64,000 bases of DNA from Zingiber officinale (lineage: Eukaryota > Streptophyta > Magnoliopsida > Zingiberales > Zingiberaceae): NCBI RefSeq assembly GCF_018446385.1, contig NC_056001.1, positions 6,157,600-6,221,599 on the forward strand, in the 5' to 3' direction. This document shows, one piece after another, positions 23,407 to 35,244 of the stretch. Position numbers and translations under genes: made by a program. Position 1 is the stretch's first letter; every line of letters starts with the position of its first letter. The notes beneath the pieces are model-generated. The model was not told the origin of the DNA, made no database searches, and worked only from the letters and a program-made list of their open reading frames with translations.

Positions 23407-23414
23407 TATATATA
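23407..23414 (-). promoter_or_regulatory. TATA box of the RING-H2 gene
   Basis: TATATATA with a purine/CT context, about 82 bp upstream of the ATG at 23325 on the minus strand. Confidence 0.6.
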
Positions 23415-23929
23415 GAGCACCATTACTAGATCGGATATGTCGGAAATCCTCTTACAATTTTTAAGTAGATAATGGATTATTAAGATTTGGCCGTTAGGAA
23501 AAAAAACAGAAAATAAAGCAACACAAAACTAAGAGAGAAAAAATCGTGCCATAAAACAGAGTGAGAATGAGACGTTGGGTATTTAGGTGAAGACAAAATA
23601 AAGCTCCAAAATTATTATTTAATTTTTTATTAACTTTCTTTTATATTTTTATATTTTTTAAAACTCTAAAATAAAAAATAAAAATATAGATAAATTTAGA
23701 ATACTATCATGAATCTAATTACGTTTAATGCCACTTTTAGATAAAATTTTTTAATGGAATAATTAATTTTTTTCAGATAGAAAAAATATTTTAATTTCGG
23801 ATTGAAATAGATATGAGAGATATTTTTAAAATTAAATGTACTCTTTAAGAAAAATCAAAATATAATAAGTTCTTTGAAAAATTTAAAACTTTTAGTTCGC
23901 TTTATAGGAAATTATGGAATGGCTTTTCC
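23415..23929. other. AT-rich upstream region of the RING-H2 gene
   Basis: No gene or clear repeat boundary; long A/T runs. Confidence 0.35.
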
Positions 23930-24412
23930 AAACTCCACCTGATACGGTGGTGAAAGTGGATCCTATTGAAGGAGGGTCAAAGGGAGAAAAAGTTTCTTAA
24001 TATAGAGGTCAAGGTTAGAATGGTCAAAGGCCTTATCAGCCGAACTGATCAGACGATCAAGAATCCTCGATTGGCCAAGTGAGGATGTTGGATGGCCATC
24101 CTTTGGTAGCGACGACTGAAGTTAAGATGTAAGCGACAATTCATGATAGGTCAATTCTTATCGATCGAGCGATATTACCGGTTGAGCAAAAGTAACCATT
24201 GATAGACGGGAAGCAGAGAAAGGGACAAGCCAGTAGATCTGAACGGCACGACCAATCCGAGCAAGGTCTAATCGGCCTACAATGGAACCCAACTGCATAT
24301 CTCACCGTATCATTTTGGAGATTAGTGTCACTGATAACAAAGCATATCTAGCAGATAAATCGTACTTTAAAAGCTTTCCGTCTATCACATCAGAGATTTG
24401 CACACTCACTTA
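23930..24412. mobile_element. Old LTR, first piece
   Basis: LTR-like sequence without coding capacity. It appears to continue at 28691-28941 and 36742 onward, having been split by the Harbinger and copia insertions. The family could not be assigned; its own ends were not found. Confidence 0.45.
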
Positions 24413-25116
24413 CACCCTGTTTGGAATCCTATGGAATTGAATTCCTATGGTAATTGGAATTCAATTCCATAGTTTGGAATGAATTTTTGAGATAGATTTG
24501 ATATGGAATTCAATTCCAATTCCATTCAAAACGTGAACAGTAAATCAGACCTCAAATGGTCAGATTTGGATAGGGAATTTACCATAAACAACTAAAATTA
24601 CTTAATTGCCCTTTTAACTTAAAACCCTTTTTTCATCTGTCGACTCTCTTGTTTTCTCCTGCCTTTCTCCCGTGCGCCGTTTCTCCTTGCGCCGAAAACT
24701 TCTCATTGCACCGTTTCTCCCGTGTGCCACCTTCTTCATACTGCTGTCGGCCACCTTCTTCCCGTTGGTTTTGACCCTTGTTTTGTTTTGTGCTTTATTG
24801 GTTTTGCCTTTGTTTAGTTTTGTTTTGTGTCTTTGTGACTTTGTTTGGTTTTGGTTTTGTGCTTAAACTATTCTGTATTGAGGATGGTACTTATATTGTT
24901 ATTTGTTTGTATGGTACAAAATATAGAAGGTACAAACTATACTGCTTGTTTGTGTGGTACAACTTGTCTTGTTATTTGTTTCTTTCCAAACTATTGTCTA
25001 CTACATGGAAGTTAGTACATGTTCAAGCAAAGATTGGTAAATCCAGAGTTATCATTCAATATGGCTATAAGTGAGCCAAGATTGGAAAATTGAAAGACAC
25101 TTACATTGTACGTAAT

Positions 25117-26467
25117 ATGAAGCAATTTGATAGAAATGCAATCTTAGCCATAGTTGCCTATGCTGATTATTTAGCTTGCATGCAATATATGACTAACATG
25201 TGTCTCGTATTGAAAGACCAACTACCCAATCACAACAATGTAATGGAAATCAAGTGCGTCGAGAATTGATGGCTCAATTAGAAGCCCATTATAACTCACG
25301 CTCTGTAATACGCATGAGTTATGATGCTTTCACTCGATTAGTTGCAATACTTCGTGGAAGAGGACTCCTAAGGGATAATCAATACAGTTTTGTTGAGGAA
25401 CAAGTTGCTAAGTTTCTACATATTTTAAGTGGTCAAGGACGTGTTCGATCAGAAAGTTTTTTCTTTCGTCGATCTACTGAGACCATTAGTCATCATTTCC
25501 ACAAAGTTCTTAGAGCTTTAATAATACTTCAAGATCAATTTTTAGTCCAACCAAATGGTTCTATTATCTCACCACAAATACTCAACAATGGAGGAAGATT
25601 CTATCCATACTTTAAGGTATTTTTAAATATAAATATTGTTTTGGATTTATTTTTGTAATGTCACATGATAATGATTATTGGTTTATGTTGAAACTTTTAG
25701 AATTGTATCGGTGCAATAGATGGAACACATATCCAAGTGAAGGTTTCAAAAGAAGATGTGTCAAGGTATAGAGGAAGGAAAAACTATCCTACAATGAATG
25801 TCTTGGCAGTTGTACTTTTGACTTGAAATTCACGTACGTATTACCTGGGTGGGAGGGCTCTGCTTCAGATTCAAGAATTTTAGATAATGCGTTAATTAGA
25901 GAAGATAATCTAAATGCCCCTCAAGGTATTAGGTTTTTCCATAAATTTATTTCATGTCTATTTAAAACTTTTCTGAATTTTTTTATATAAATATTTTAAA
26001 TTCTATTTTTTAGGTAAGTTCTACTTGGCCGATGCTGGATATATGTTGAGGTCAACATTTCTCACTCCATATCGAAACACTCGATATCATTTGAAAGAAT
26101 ATTCTCGACATCCGCCTGAAACCCAAAAGAGTTATTCAACTTAAGACATTCCTCATTACGCAATGCAATTGAAAGAGCTTTTGGTGTTTTGAAGAATATG
26201 TTTCCAATATTAGTAGAAATGTCTAGATATGATGTAGAGACAGCGAGTGAAATTGTTTTAGCATGCTGCATCTTGCACAACTTTTTAGTGGATTTTGATC
26301 CAGATGAAGAAATTATTGCACAAGTTGATAGGGATCTCATGAATAATGAGCCTGATCATGAACTTGCTAATGGAGCAATTGCTAGAGGAGAAGATGGACG
26401 AAGGGGGGAAATCTTAAGAGACTCTATTGCCGCACAAATGTGGAGTGATTATATAACTAGACATTGA
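25117..26467 (+). pseudogene. Harbinger DDE transposase (HARBI1-like), broken
   Basis: N-terminal part 25117-25617: MKQFDRNAILAIVAYADYLACMQYM, then in the next frame IERPTTQSQQCN, SYDAFTRLVAILR, FHKVLRALI. After an intron (about 25618-25700) comes the catalytic part: NCIGAIDGTHIQV (first Asp), YRGRKNYPTMN, then FDLKFTYVLPGWEGSASDSRIL (second Asp) in another frame. A second intron ends near 26012, followed by KFYLADAGYMLR and, after a further shift, LRHSSLRNAIERAFGVLK (Glu), ILHNFLVDFD, and a stop at 26465-26467. Single-base losses near 25200, 25810 and 26125 break the frame. The D-D-E motif and the order match plant PIF/Harbinger transposases. Confidence 0.88.
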
Positions 26468-26633
26468 TTTTTCTTTTTTGTGTATTATTGTTGCTCTTAA
26501 ACATGAACTAGAGTTGATGTATGGTTTGATTTATTAGTTGGTATTGGATGTGACATTATAATGGATGATTAACTTTCATGTTTTATAATTTATTAATGTG
26601 TTATTTTAATTTCAGTACATTATAGGTGGTGAT

Positions 26634-27657
26634 ATGGATGCTGAAAAAGTTTTTGAAGTGGAAGGAGGAAATGATTGTAATGCATACTTTAAGTGGACCA
26701 CAGAAATGGATGGTGTGATGCTTGAAGTTCTTAGGGAGCAAAAGAGTAAGGGTCAAAAGGAAGATAGAGTTTTTTTTGCTGAAGCATATAGGAAGGTGGT
26801 AGAGGAAATTAATGATAAATTTTCTTTGAACATCAACAAAACCAAAGTGATGAATCGTCTCAAAACTCTTAAAGAACAAATGGTGCTAGCAAAAGAAATT
26901 GAGTTTAAAAGTGGAATAGGATGAAATGATTCTTCTAAAACATTTGAGGCTCATCTAGAGGTGTGGAAATCTTTGATAAAGGTATGAGTATTATATTTCA
27001 TTTTCTATAATATAGTTGGTAGCATCTTCCTTGCACATGCTTGTTTACAAACTTTCTTATTATGATTTCCTTTTGTTATTAGGTCAATCCAAAGTACAAA
27101 AATATCAAAGGAAAATCCCTTCACCACTTGGAGATTCTCAGAGAGATATATGAGAAAGATGTAGCAACTGGAGCTCAAACTGAGAGTGCTAGAGAAAAAG
27201 TACAAAGATGGGAAAGGGAGGAGGCTCATATTAGTATTGATGAAATTGATGAGATGCAAGCAAACAATCAAGTTTATTTGGATAATTTTTCTACCTTTGA
27301 TTTTGAAAGTATGCCATCAACACCGGGATCACAATTTGGAACATCAAATCCTTTTGTACCTAATGCTTCAGTTGCAAAAGGTAAAAAAAAAAAGCACCAA
27401 TGACAAATGAGTACTCATCCCAATTAAATGAGGTGTCTTCGGCAATGAAAGATATTGCACAAGCTATTTTAAATACAAACACTCAAGTTTGGAAGCTTGC
27501 AGAAATATATGAAGCAGTAGCTAAATTGGGTTTGGAGGTTGACAAATTTTTTGAAGTTGTTGAATTGCTAAATGAACATCCTAATCTTATTGGAGTTTTT
27601 TTTGGTTTCCCAGAAGAGCTACACTTGCAATGGTTAGCTAAAAAGTTAAGTTGGTGA
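26634..27657 (+). pseudogene. Harbinger Myb/SANT-like DNA-binding protein, broken
   Basis: Partner protein of the transposase, expected to bind the element ends. MDAEKVFEVEGGNDCNAYFKWTTEMD starts a Myb_DNA-bind_3-like domain (VMLEVLREQK; VVEEINDKFSLNINKTKVMNRLKTLKE). A TGA at 26922-26924 replaces what looks like a Trp codon. EAHLEVWKSLIK ends the exon, an intron of about 26979-27082 follows, then NPKYKNIKGKSLHH continues. A slip in an A-run near 27386 shifts the frame before MTNEYSSQLNEVSSAMKDIA and the C-terminus (stop 27655-27657). The domain order matches ORF1-type proteins of plant Harbinger elements. Confidence 0.8.
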
Positions 27658-27929
27658 TTTTATGTATGTATTTTTTTTTGGGTGGGGGGGAGGGGGAGTT
27701 GTTGTGTTGATACAACAACTTAACTTGGTATTTTGGTATGTTTGGGGGGGGAGAAGTTAGGTTTGCTATGGTATGTTTATGTAGGAAAATACTCAGGTTG
27801 CTACTTTCTTTTGTATTTGCTTCTTGATTATGAGCTGCAATATGTGATTATTTGACTATATGTTTTCTCGGATTATTTGACTATTTGATTATCATGAGCT
27901 GCAAACCTATTATATCAAACAGATATTTT

Positions 27930-28330
27930 CCTCTATACTTTTTTGTCTATTAGAAATAGCTTTTGATGCAACATCAACCAAGTCCTGCTGTTGCTGATCA
28001 AATGTCTGCAAATCTCTGACATTGAAAATTCTAGGGATTCAAGTGAGGATGGAAGGATGCTAATAGTTTTATTACTATGATCAAAAACTGAGGAAGATGA
28101 TGCCGCGGGTGAAATTAAGTCTTGACAATTACAAATATCCAAGCATAAAGGATGCTAACAAATTCTTGTGACTCAACCTTAGCAGAAAGGAATTTCGGGC
28201 AATCATCAATATCTAGATGTTTAAGAGATTTTATAATATATAAGCCTCCAGGTGAAATTAAGTCTTGACAATTACAAATATCCAAGCTTCGAAGTGTAGT
28301 GAGATGTTCCAGAACGGAAGTTGGCTCGTA
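27930..28330 (-). pseudogene. Captured LRR fragment of an NLR resistance gene
   Basis: On the minus strand about 28312-28145 reads SVLEHLTTLRSLDICNC, QDLISPGGLYIIKSL, KHLDIDDCPKFLSAKVES, which is the leucine-rich-repeat style of plant CC-NBS-LRR proteins. A second diverged copy of the DICNCQDLISP segment follows at about 28142-28095, giving a short internal tandem duplication (the same 40-base block occurs near 28105 and 28247). It lies inside the Harbinger element, between the partner gene and the right terminal repeat, so it was probably captured by the transposon. No start, no complete domain; not a functional gene. Confidence 0.65.
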
Positions 28331-28690
28331 AACATTTTAACGACAATTTAGTGAGCGAAGTAAGACCTCATAGATAACTTGTCAAATCTTTGTATTTGTT
28401 AAGAATTTCAAGTTTTGAGTGTTTTCAGTGATATCTTAACCGTGTGATCCCTTCTTCCTATTCTCTAATACTTAACTTGATTATTAAATGGTTAGTTATG
28501 AGGATAAAATAGTAAATGTATAAGAATGGAATTCAATTCAAATAGATTCCAAATTAATGAATTCAATTCAATTCTATTATTCACTAATCCATTCGAAACA
28601 TAGGAATTGAATTCAATTCCTGCCAAAATTCAATTCCTAATGAAATTCAATTCAATTCTTTCACTTAAGTTGTTTCCAAACAGGGTGTTA

Positions 28691-28941
28691 AGGAAATGTG
28701 TTAGAGATACATTTTGACTTATTTTTTCCTATAACTCTTTGGAAAACATGCATACATTTTGGGATATGTGCTCAGATACTATAGTGGCAAACAGGCAAAA
28801 TCACTCGCCCCCAGTGCCCCCGCCGCACCCGACCCCAAGCCATCACGAGGGAGGTAAATCATGGCAGTCGAGTAGGAAAATGGTGGGTAGGGTGAGATGT
28901 ACATGGTCCAAGGATTTACACCCTCGACAGCCCCACGATTC
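28691..28941. mobile_element. Old LTR, middle piece
   Basis: Sequence between the right Harbinger duplication and the left copia duplication; a continuation of the LTR seen at 23930-24412. No coding content. Confidence 0.4.
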
Positions 28942-30427
28942 TGTTAGTGTATGCACTTATGTGCCAAGACACTACTTATGTATTTTGTGGATAAATAATA
29001 ATTATTTAATAAAGGCAAAATTTATCATTAATTATTTACTTTTCTGTACGTATATGATTAATGATAAAGTCCCATAAATTAATGGGTATATTAATCTGAA
29101 AGCAGTCCTTGATCGGATAGATATCTAGAGAGGACATGGATATCTATATCAACGCTGAGTATGACTAGGTCGAGATAGACCGGAGGGATGGATATCCAAG
29201 TTGTACTTGGGGTGCCTTGAGTTTAGAGGTACACTGGACACGATCCGCTCAAGAGGAGACCACATATTAAGCATCATTGGTTATTCCTCTTATGAACGAG
29301 TGTAACTAATCTTTTGACTTGAGACCTTCATTTATTCTATGCGTGGAGTTATGTACTTTGACGCCGTTAAAAGCAGTCTTTAATCGGATTGTGATTAATA
29401 CGGTAGTTGGGTGTATGACAAAACGTAGAGAGAATAGTGTTGAGTCAATAGAGGATTCATCGCTCTCTTGGATTAGGAGTTAACATCCTGGCCGCTTGAT
29501 AGAGATATTAGTGACTCAAAATCCATGGCCATGAGAGAAATGATTTATCATTCAAGAGGAGTCTATTATATCTTGGAAATCAAGTAAAACAATTATTTGG
29601 TAATGATGCATAATGCATCGAATTAATTGGGATGTAGGATTTAGATGAAGAGATTGAATTACACAGTAATCGGTTCATAGTGGTTTACAGTTTATGACTG
29701 ATATTAATTTTATGGCGTTGGGTGACTAAAAACTGTTGCTAGACGGTTACCTTAGTCTGTGTATGGATTTACACTGCCTTCGTGTATAAAACCTAGAGGG
29801 TCGCACGCATAGCATGAACAAGAGTATCAGAAGCTAGTCGAGATCAAGATCAAATATGGATTTATTTGATACAAAGAAGAGAGAATTCGAATAGCCATAA
29901 TCATGATGATTAATGGAGATTTCGAAGAGTCATCATAATGATAATTAATTAAGAATTTGAAGAGTTATCATAATGAAGGTTATAAATGAAGAATTTATGG
30001 AGCCTATGACTCTTCATCTTCCTTATTAATGAAGATCATAAATGATGAATTAATTGAAAGCTTAACTCTTCGTATTCCTTGGAAGCTATAAATAGCCATC
30101 CTCGGAAAGAATCAATGAAAGGATTTCATTCTCTCCGTTTCTCCTTCGTCAACTTCGTCTTCCACCGGAAGAGATCGGTAGTGCTTCCAAGACTTTGTCG
30201 ATCCAAGTGGCTAGCACCTAACGGATCGTATCAAGTTCGTGATCTAGTGCGCGTGGATACCGCTAGAGGAGTCACACGTGGGGCTCTTATCTGTCTATCT
30301 GTCTGTGATATCATTCACACCTATCGAGGACTCGAGGTATGTTTTATATTGTTTTTGTGTAAAACTATATGTACCACGAAAGATCCATGATTCAATATAT
30401 GTCTTCCGCTGCGCTCCAAACTCAACA
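28942..30427 (+). repeat. 5' LTR of the copia element
   Basis: TGTTAGTG to CTCAACA, 1486 bp. TATAAATA at 30087-30094 is the likely promoter. A solo copy of this LTR in reverse lies at 10756-12242. Confidence 0.93.
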
Positions 30428-30428
30428 G

Positions 30429-30440
30429 TGGTATCAGAGC
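30429..30440 (+). other. Copia primer-binding site
   Basis: TGGTATCAGAGC one base after the 5' LTR, complementary to the 3' end of initiator methionine tRNA, the usual primer of plant copia elements. Confidence 0.9.
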
Positions 30441-31261
30441 AGTTTCGTGCTTGGATCATATAGTACGAAGCCGATTCTTCAAAATTTATTTGAAGAATCA
30501 GTGTTTCAAGAGATTTCAAAGAAATCTTAATTTCTTTATTTCAAGTTATATGCCATAGCATTTCATGATAGAAATTAATTTTATCTAAAAACATGTGAAG
30601 TAATTCATGTTGTAATTTAGATATAAATTCCTTATGGCATAAGTAGATTAACATGCTAAAAATCTCCGAGACCTATTGTCTTAAAAGACTATAAGGATTA
30701 ATGGAGATAAATCCCGTAATGAGATTGTGCAAATGCACAAGTAGTTAATTATAGTGAGACATTTTAATAATTACAAAAATCCCTTAAATATATTAAAGTC
30801 AAGATTTGTTAAATGTCCTCCACTAATAACTATGATGATAGTTAGAGTTTTTTTTTACATAAGTCGGTACAGCTCAGCTGTGGGCTTGTGTCACAACATC
30901 TACAATTTATCATAATTATTAGTGGGTCGACTTAACTCAAATTCGTTGACTTGTTTAGCTCAGCTAAGGTTAACTGATTTGAGGGGCGAGAGTTGAGAAT
31001 ATAAGGCTCGACAAGAATATACCGAAAGTCACATAGATTTGTGATTGGCAAGTTAAGGCCTACTTGATGAATGTAGCATGTAGGTACAGCTCAGCTGTGT
31101 GCATTCTATATGATTCAGGGTTTCGGTCCTATTAGGAATTATTACCAACTAATTCCCGATTCTGGCAGTGAGGACTGTTGGACTTGAATAAAATAATAGG
31201 AGTTATAAAAGACCTTTATTAAATAATTCCACAAATACTAAAACTCTGATTTAAATTTTAG
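30441..31261 (+). other. Copia leader between primer site and gag
   Basis: AT-rich leader without ORF. The phrase GTACAGCTCAGCTGTG occurs twice (about 30868 and 31083), a short palindromic repeat that could fold in the RNA. Confidence 0.6.
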
Positions 31262-34200
31262 ATGGCAAACACAAGTACCTTATCGTTGCGAAGCATTCTC
31301 TAGAAAGAGAATATCCTCCTCGATTCCAACTACCTAGATTGATATAGGAAACTAAAAATCGTCTTAAGACATGAGAGAAAAATTTATGTGCTTGAAGACG
31401 AACCACTGAAAGAGCCTACACCCGATGCTTCAGAGGAAGATCAGTCATATTATTCTCAGTATATGGAAGATGCACTGGATGTGCAATGCATCATGCTGTC
31501 TTCTATGTCTCCCGAGTTACAGAGACAGCATGAGAACATGAGTGCTAGGGAGATTGATCAGCACTTGCGTGAGCTCTTCCAAGAGAGTGCGAGAGTAGAG
31601 AGGTATGAAACCTCTCGAGCACTGTTTCGTACCATGCTGGAGGAAGGAAACCAAGTTGAGCCTCATGTACTCAAGATGATCGGGTACATAGAGAGGCTCG
31701 AGAGCTTAGGTTCCAAGTTAGACCAGGACTTGGCTATTGACCTAGTCTTATCGTCACTACCTCCATCATTTTCTCAGTTTGTGTTGAACTTCAACATAAA
31801 CAGCATGGACAAGAGTTTGACTGATTTGATGATAATGTTGAAAACTGCTGAGAAGGATATGAAGGTAAATCCTTCACTGCATGCAATGATGGTCAGAAAG
31901 ACCAACAAGCGTCCAAGCACCGGGAAGTTCAATCCCAAGGCTAATACAGTGAAGAATCCTAAATATCAAGCTCAGAAGAAGCTTAAGAAAGGGATGCAGG
32001 TACCCCAATATGATGAGAAGGAGGCAATATGCTTCCATTGTGGCAAGAAAGGTCACTGGAAGAAAAACTGCTATATTTTCATGAAGAAGAATGCCAGTGG
32101 AGCGGATGCTTCAGGTATCTTTATGATAGAGTGCAATCTTTCTGTTTCTTCATCATGGGTCATAGATTCTGGAAGTAGTTCTCACATTTGTGCGAACATG
32201 CAGGGTCTAAGTGACTGCAGACGGTTGTCCAATGGCGAAATGGACCTACGAGTAGCTAATGGAGCGAGAGTTGCTGTGTTAGCTGTAGGAACATATTCAA
32301 TAAATTTGCCTAGCGGACTTGTTTTGAACTTAGAAAATTGTTATTTTGTTCCTAGTTTCTCAAAGAATATCATTTCGGTGTCAAGTTTAGACACCAAGGG
32401 ATTTGTATTTCAATTCAAGGACAAGTTATGTTCCTTTTATTTGAATAATATATTCTATGGGAATGGTTCATTGAATAATGGTCTTTATGTTCTTAACTTA
32501 GATGAACCGATCTATTGTATTGAAAGTAAGAAGCAGAAATTACATGACTCAAACTTAACATACCTCTGGCACTGTAGACTTGGTCATATAACCCAGAAAC
32601 GCATCGCTAGACTACTCAATAATGGGTATTTGGACTCTTTTGAATTAGAGCCCATAGATACATGCGAAGCGTGTTTACAAGGAAAAATGACCAAGAAGCC
32701 ATTCACCAAGATAGGTGAACGGGCAAAGGAACCACTAGAACTCATACATAGTGATGTTTGTGGACCATTGCAAGTTCAAGCTAGAGGAGCGTATACCTAC
32801 TTCGTGACTTTTACTGACGATTTAAGTAGATATGGATATGTCTACTTAATGAGACATAAGTCTGAAACTCTAGACAAGTTTAAGGAGTTCAAGAATGAGG
32901 TAGAAAAACAACTTGGTAAGAAGATTAAGGCCCTTCGGAGTGATCGAGGTGGCGAGTATCTAAGCCAAGAGTTCATTGATTACCTAAAGGAGTGTGGGAT
33001 AATTTCTCAACTTACACCTCCTAGGACGCCAGAGTGGAATGGTGTTTCGGAAAGGAGGAATCGCACACTCATGGATATGGTTAGATCAATGATGAGTCAT
33101 GCAAGTCTTCCAATGTCATTTTGGGGCTATGCCTTAGAAACAGCAGCATACACACTTAACCGAGTTCCAACTAAGACAGTAGATAAGACTCCTTATGAGT
33201 CATGGTTTGGAAAGAAACCAAATTTGTCTTATCTAAAGATATGGGGTTGTGATGCTTATGTGAAGAATGAAAATTCTAATAAGCTTGCAGCAAGATCCAT
33301 AAAATGTATGTTTGTAGGTTATCCCAAAGCTATAATGGGATATTATTTTTATCTCCCAAGTGAGCACAAAGTTATTGTTGCTCGATATGCTACTTTCTTG
33401 GAAAAAGAATTTATTTCTAAAGAAAATAGTGGGAGTAAAGTAAGTCTTGAAGAAATTATAGACTCTACAAACAGGTTGGAAGATGAACAGTTGGACAATG
33501 AGACAGTGCCACAAGCACAAGTGTCTCCTTCATCCGGGACTGCTCAAGAAACGCGAGATCAACGTAAGTCTACAAGAATACATCGAGAGTCAAACAGATA
33601 TGGTTGGCTGGTAACCCAAGATGAGGAAGTGCTACTCATCGAAGATGATGAACCGTCGACTTACGAGGAAGCAGTTGCTTCAAATGATTCTGAGAAATGG
33701 CTGGAAGCCATGAAATCTGAAATGGACTCCATGTACACCAACCAAGTTTGGGAGTTAGTTGATGTGCCAGTTGGGGTAAAACCCATAGGGTGCAAATGGA
33801 TCTTCAAGAAAAAGATTGACATGGATGGGAACATAAATACCTATAAAGCTAGGCTTGTGGCAAAGGGTTTCAATCAACGTCATGGAATTGACTATGATGA
33901 AACATTTTCGCCCGTTGCAATGCTTAAGTCCATTAGAATTTTGCTAGCTATAGCAGCTTACAAGGACTACGAGATTTGGCAAATGGATGTTAAAACTGCT
34001 TTCCTAAATAGAAGGTTACAGGAGGAAGTATATATGGTACAACCTCCTGGTTTTATAAAATCCGAGAACGCCAATAAAGTATGTAAGCTCAAGAAGTCCA
34101 TTTATGGACTAAAGCAAGCATCTCGGAGTTGGAATCTGCGATTTGACGAAGCCATTAAAGATTTTTCTTTTGTCAAGAATCCAGAAGAACCTTGCGTTTA

Positions 34201-35230
34201 CAAGAAGGTTAGTGGGAGCAAGATTACGTTCCTAGTGTTGTATGTTGATGATATACTTCTTATAGGCAATGACATCCCTAGCCTAGAATCTACCAAGACT
34301 TGGTTGGGAGAGTGTTTCTTAATGAAAGATCTTGGAGATGCAACCTATGTCTTAGGTATTAGAATATACCAAGATAGACAAAGCAGGTTACTAGGGTTGA
34401 GTCAAGGTGTATACATTGATAAAATGCTGAATAGATTCGGTATGCAGGACTCCAAAAGAGGATATTTACCAGTGTCACATGGTGTGCATCTTTCCAAAGC
34501 TATGTGTCCAGGAACACAAGAGGAAAGAAATAGAATGGACAAGATACCTTATGCTTCGGCTATAGGGTCCATAATGTATGCTATGATATGCACTCGACCA
34601 GATGTCTCGTATGCATTAAGCATGACGAGTAGATATCAGTCAGATCCTGGAGAGGGTCATTGGACTGCGGTAAAGACTATCCTCAAGTATCTTAGAAGAA
34701 CAAAGAACATGTTCTTAGTTTTTGGATGAGACAAGGAATTAGTCGTCAGAGGATATACTGACGCGAGTTTTCAGACAGATCGGGATGATCTGAAGTCGCA
34801 ACAAGGATATTTGTTTTGTCTGAATGGTGCAGCTGTTTGCTGGAGGAGTTCCAAGCAAGAGACAATTGCAGATTCAACAGTTGAGTCCGAGTACATAGCA
34901 GCTTCAGAGGCAGCAAAGGAAGCTGTGTGGATCAAGAACTTCATAGCGGAGCTTGAAGTGGTTCCTAGCATTGTTGATCCAGTTGTGCTATACTGTGACA
35001 ATAATGCGGCCATAGCACAGGCAAAGGAGCCAAGGTCTCACCAACGATCCAAGCATGTACTAAGGAAGTATCACCTCCTTAGAGAGATTGTTCAGAGAGG
35101 TGATGTGTTGGTTAGCAGAGTAGATACCAGCGAGAATATCGCAGACCCACTCACAAAGGCCTTACCTCTACAGAAACATGAGACCCATGTGAGGAGCCTA
35201 GGACTGAGAGTCCGTAGTATTTGGCAATAG
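31262..35230 (+). pseudogene. Copia gag-pol polyprotein with three in-frame stops
   Basis: A single frame starts at ATG 31262 (MANTSTLSLRSIL). Gag follows with a CCHC zinc knuckle at about 32035 ([14 protein letters not shown]), then the protease ([12 protein letters not shown], about 32156), GAG-pre-integrase (LWHCRLGHI), the integrase core ([36 protein letters not shown] in [10 protein letters not shown]), RT ([12 protein letters not shown]; catalytic YVDDILL at about 34240) and RNase H (YTDASFQTDRDD; SSKQETIADSTVESEYIA; LYCDNNAAI). Stops: TAG 31301-31303, TGA 31340-31342, TGA 34727-34729; the frame is otherwise unbroken, so the lesions are point mutations. The element is non-autonomous as it stands. 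Confidence 0.95.
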
Positions 35231-35244
35231 TGCAAGTGGGAGAT

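Larger units (their letters stand above)
24413..28687 (+). mobile_element. PIF/Harbinger DNA transposon (4275 bp) with TTA duplication
   Basis: Ends are CACCCTGTTTGGAA at 24413 and its inverse TTCCAAACAGGGTG at 28687, flanked by TTA on both sides (24410-24412, 28688-28690). Subterminal GGAATTGAATTC words recur at both ends. It carries the two genes typical of the superfamily, a DDE transposase and a Myb/SANT-like partner, both broken, plus a fragment of a plant NLR gene between the second gene and the right end. Confidence 0.92.
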
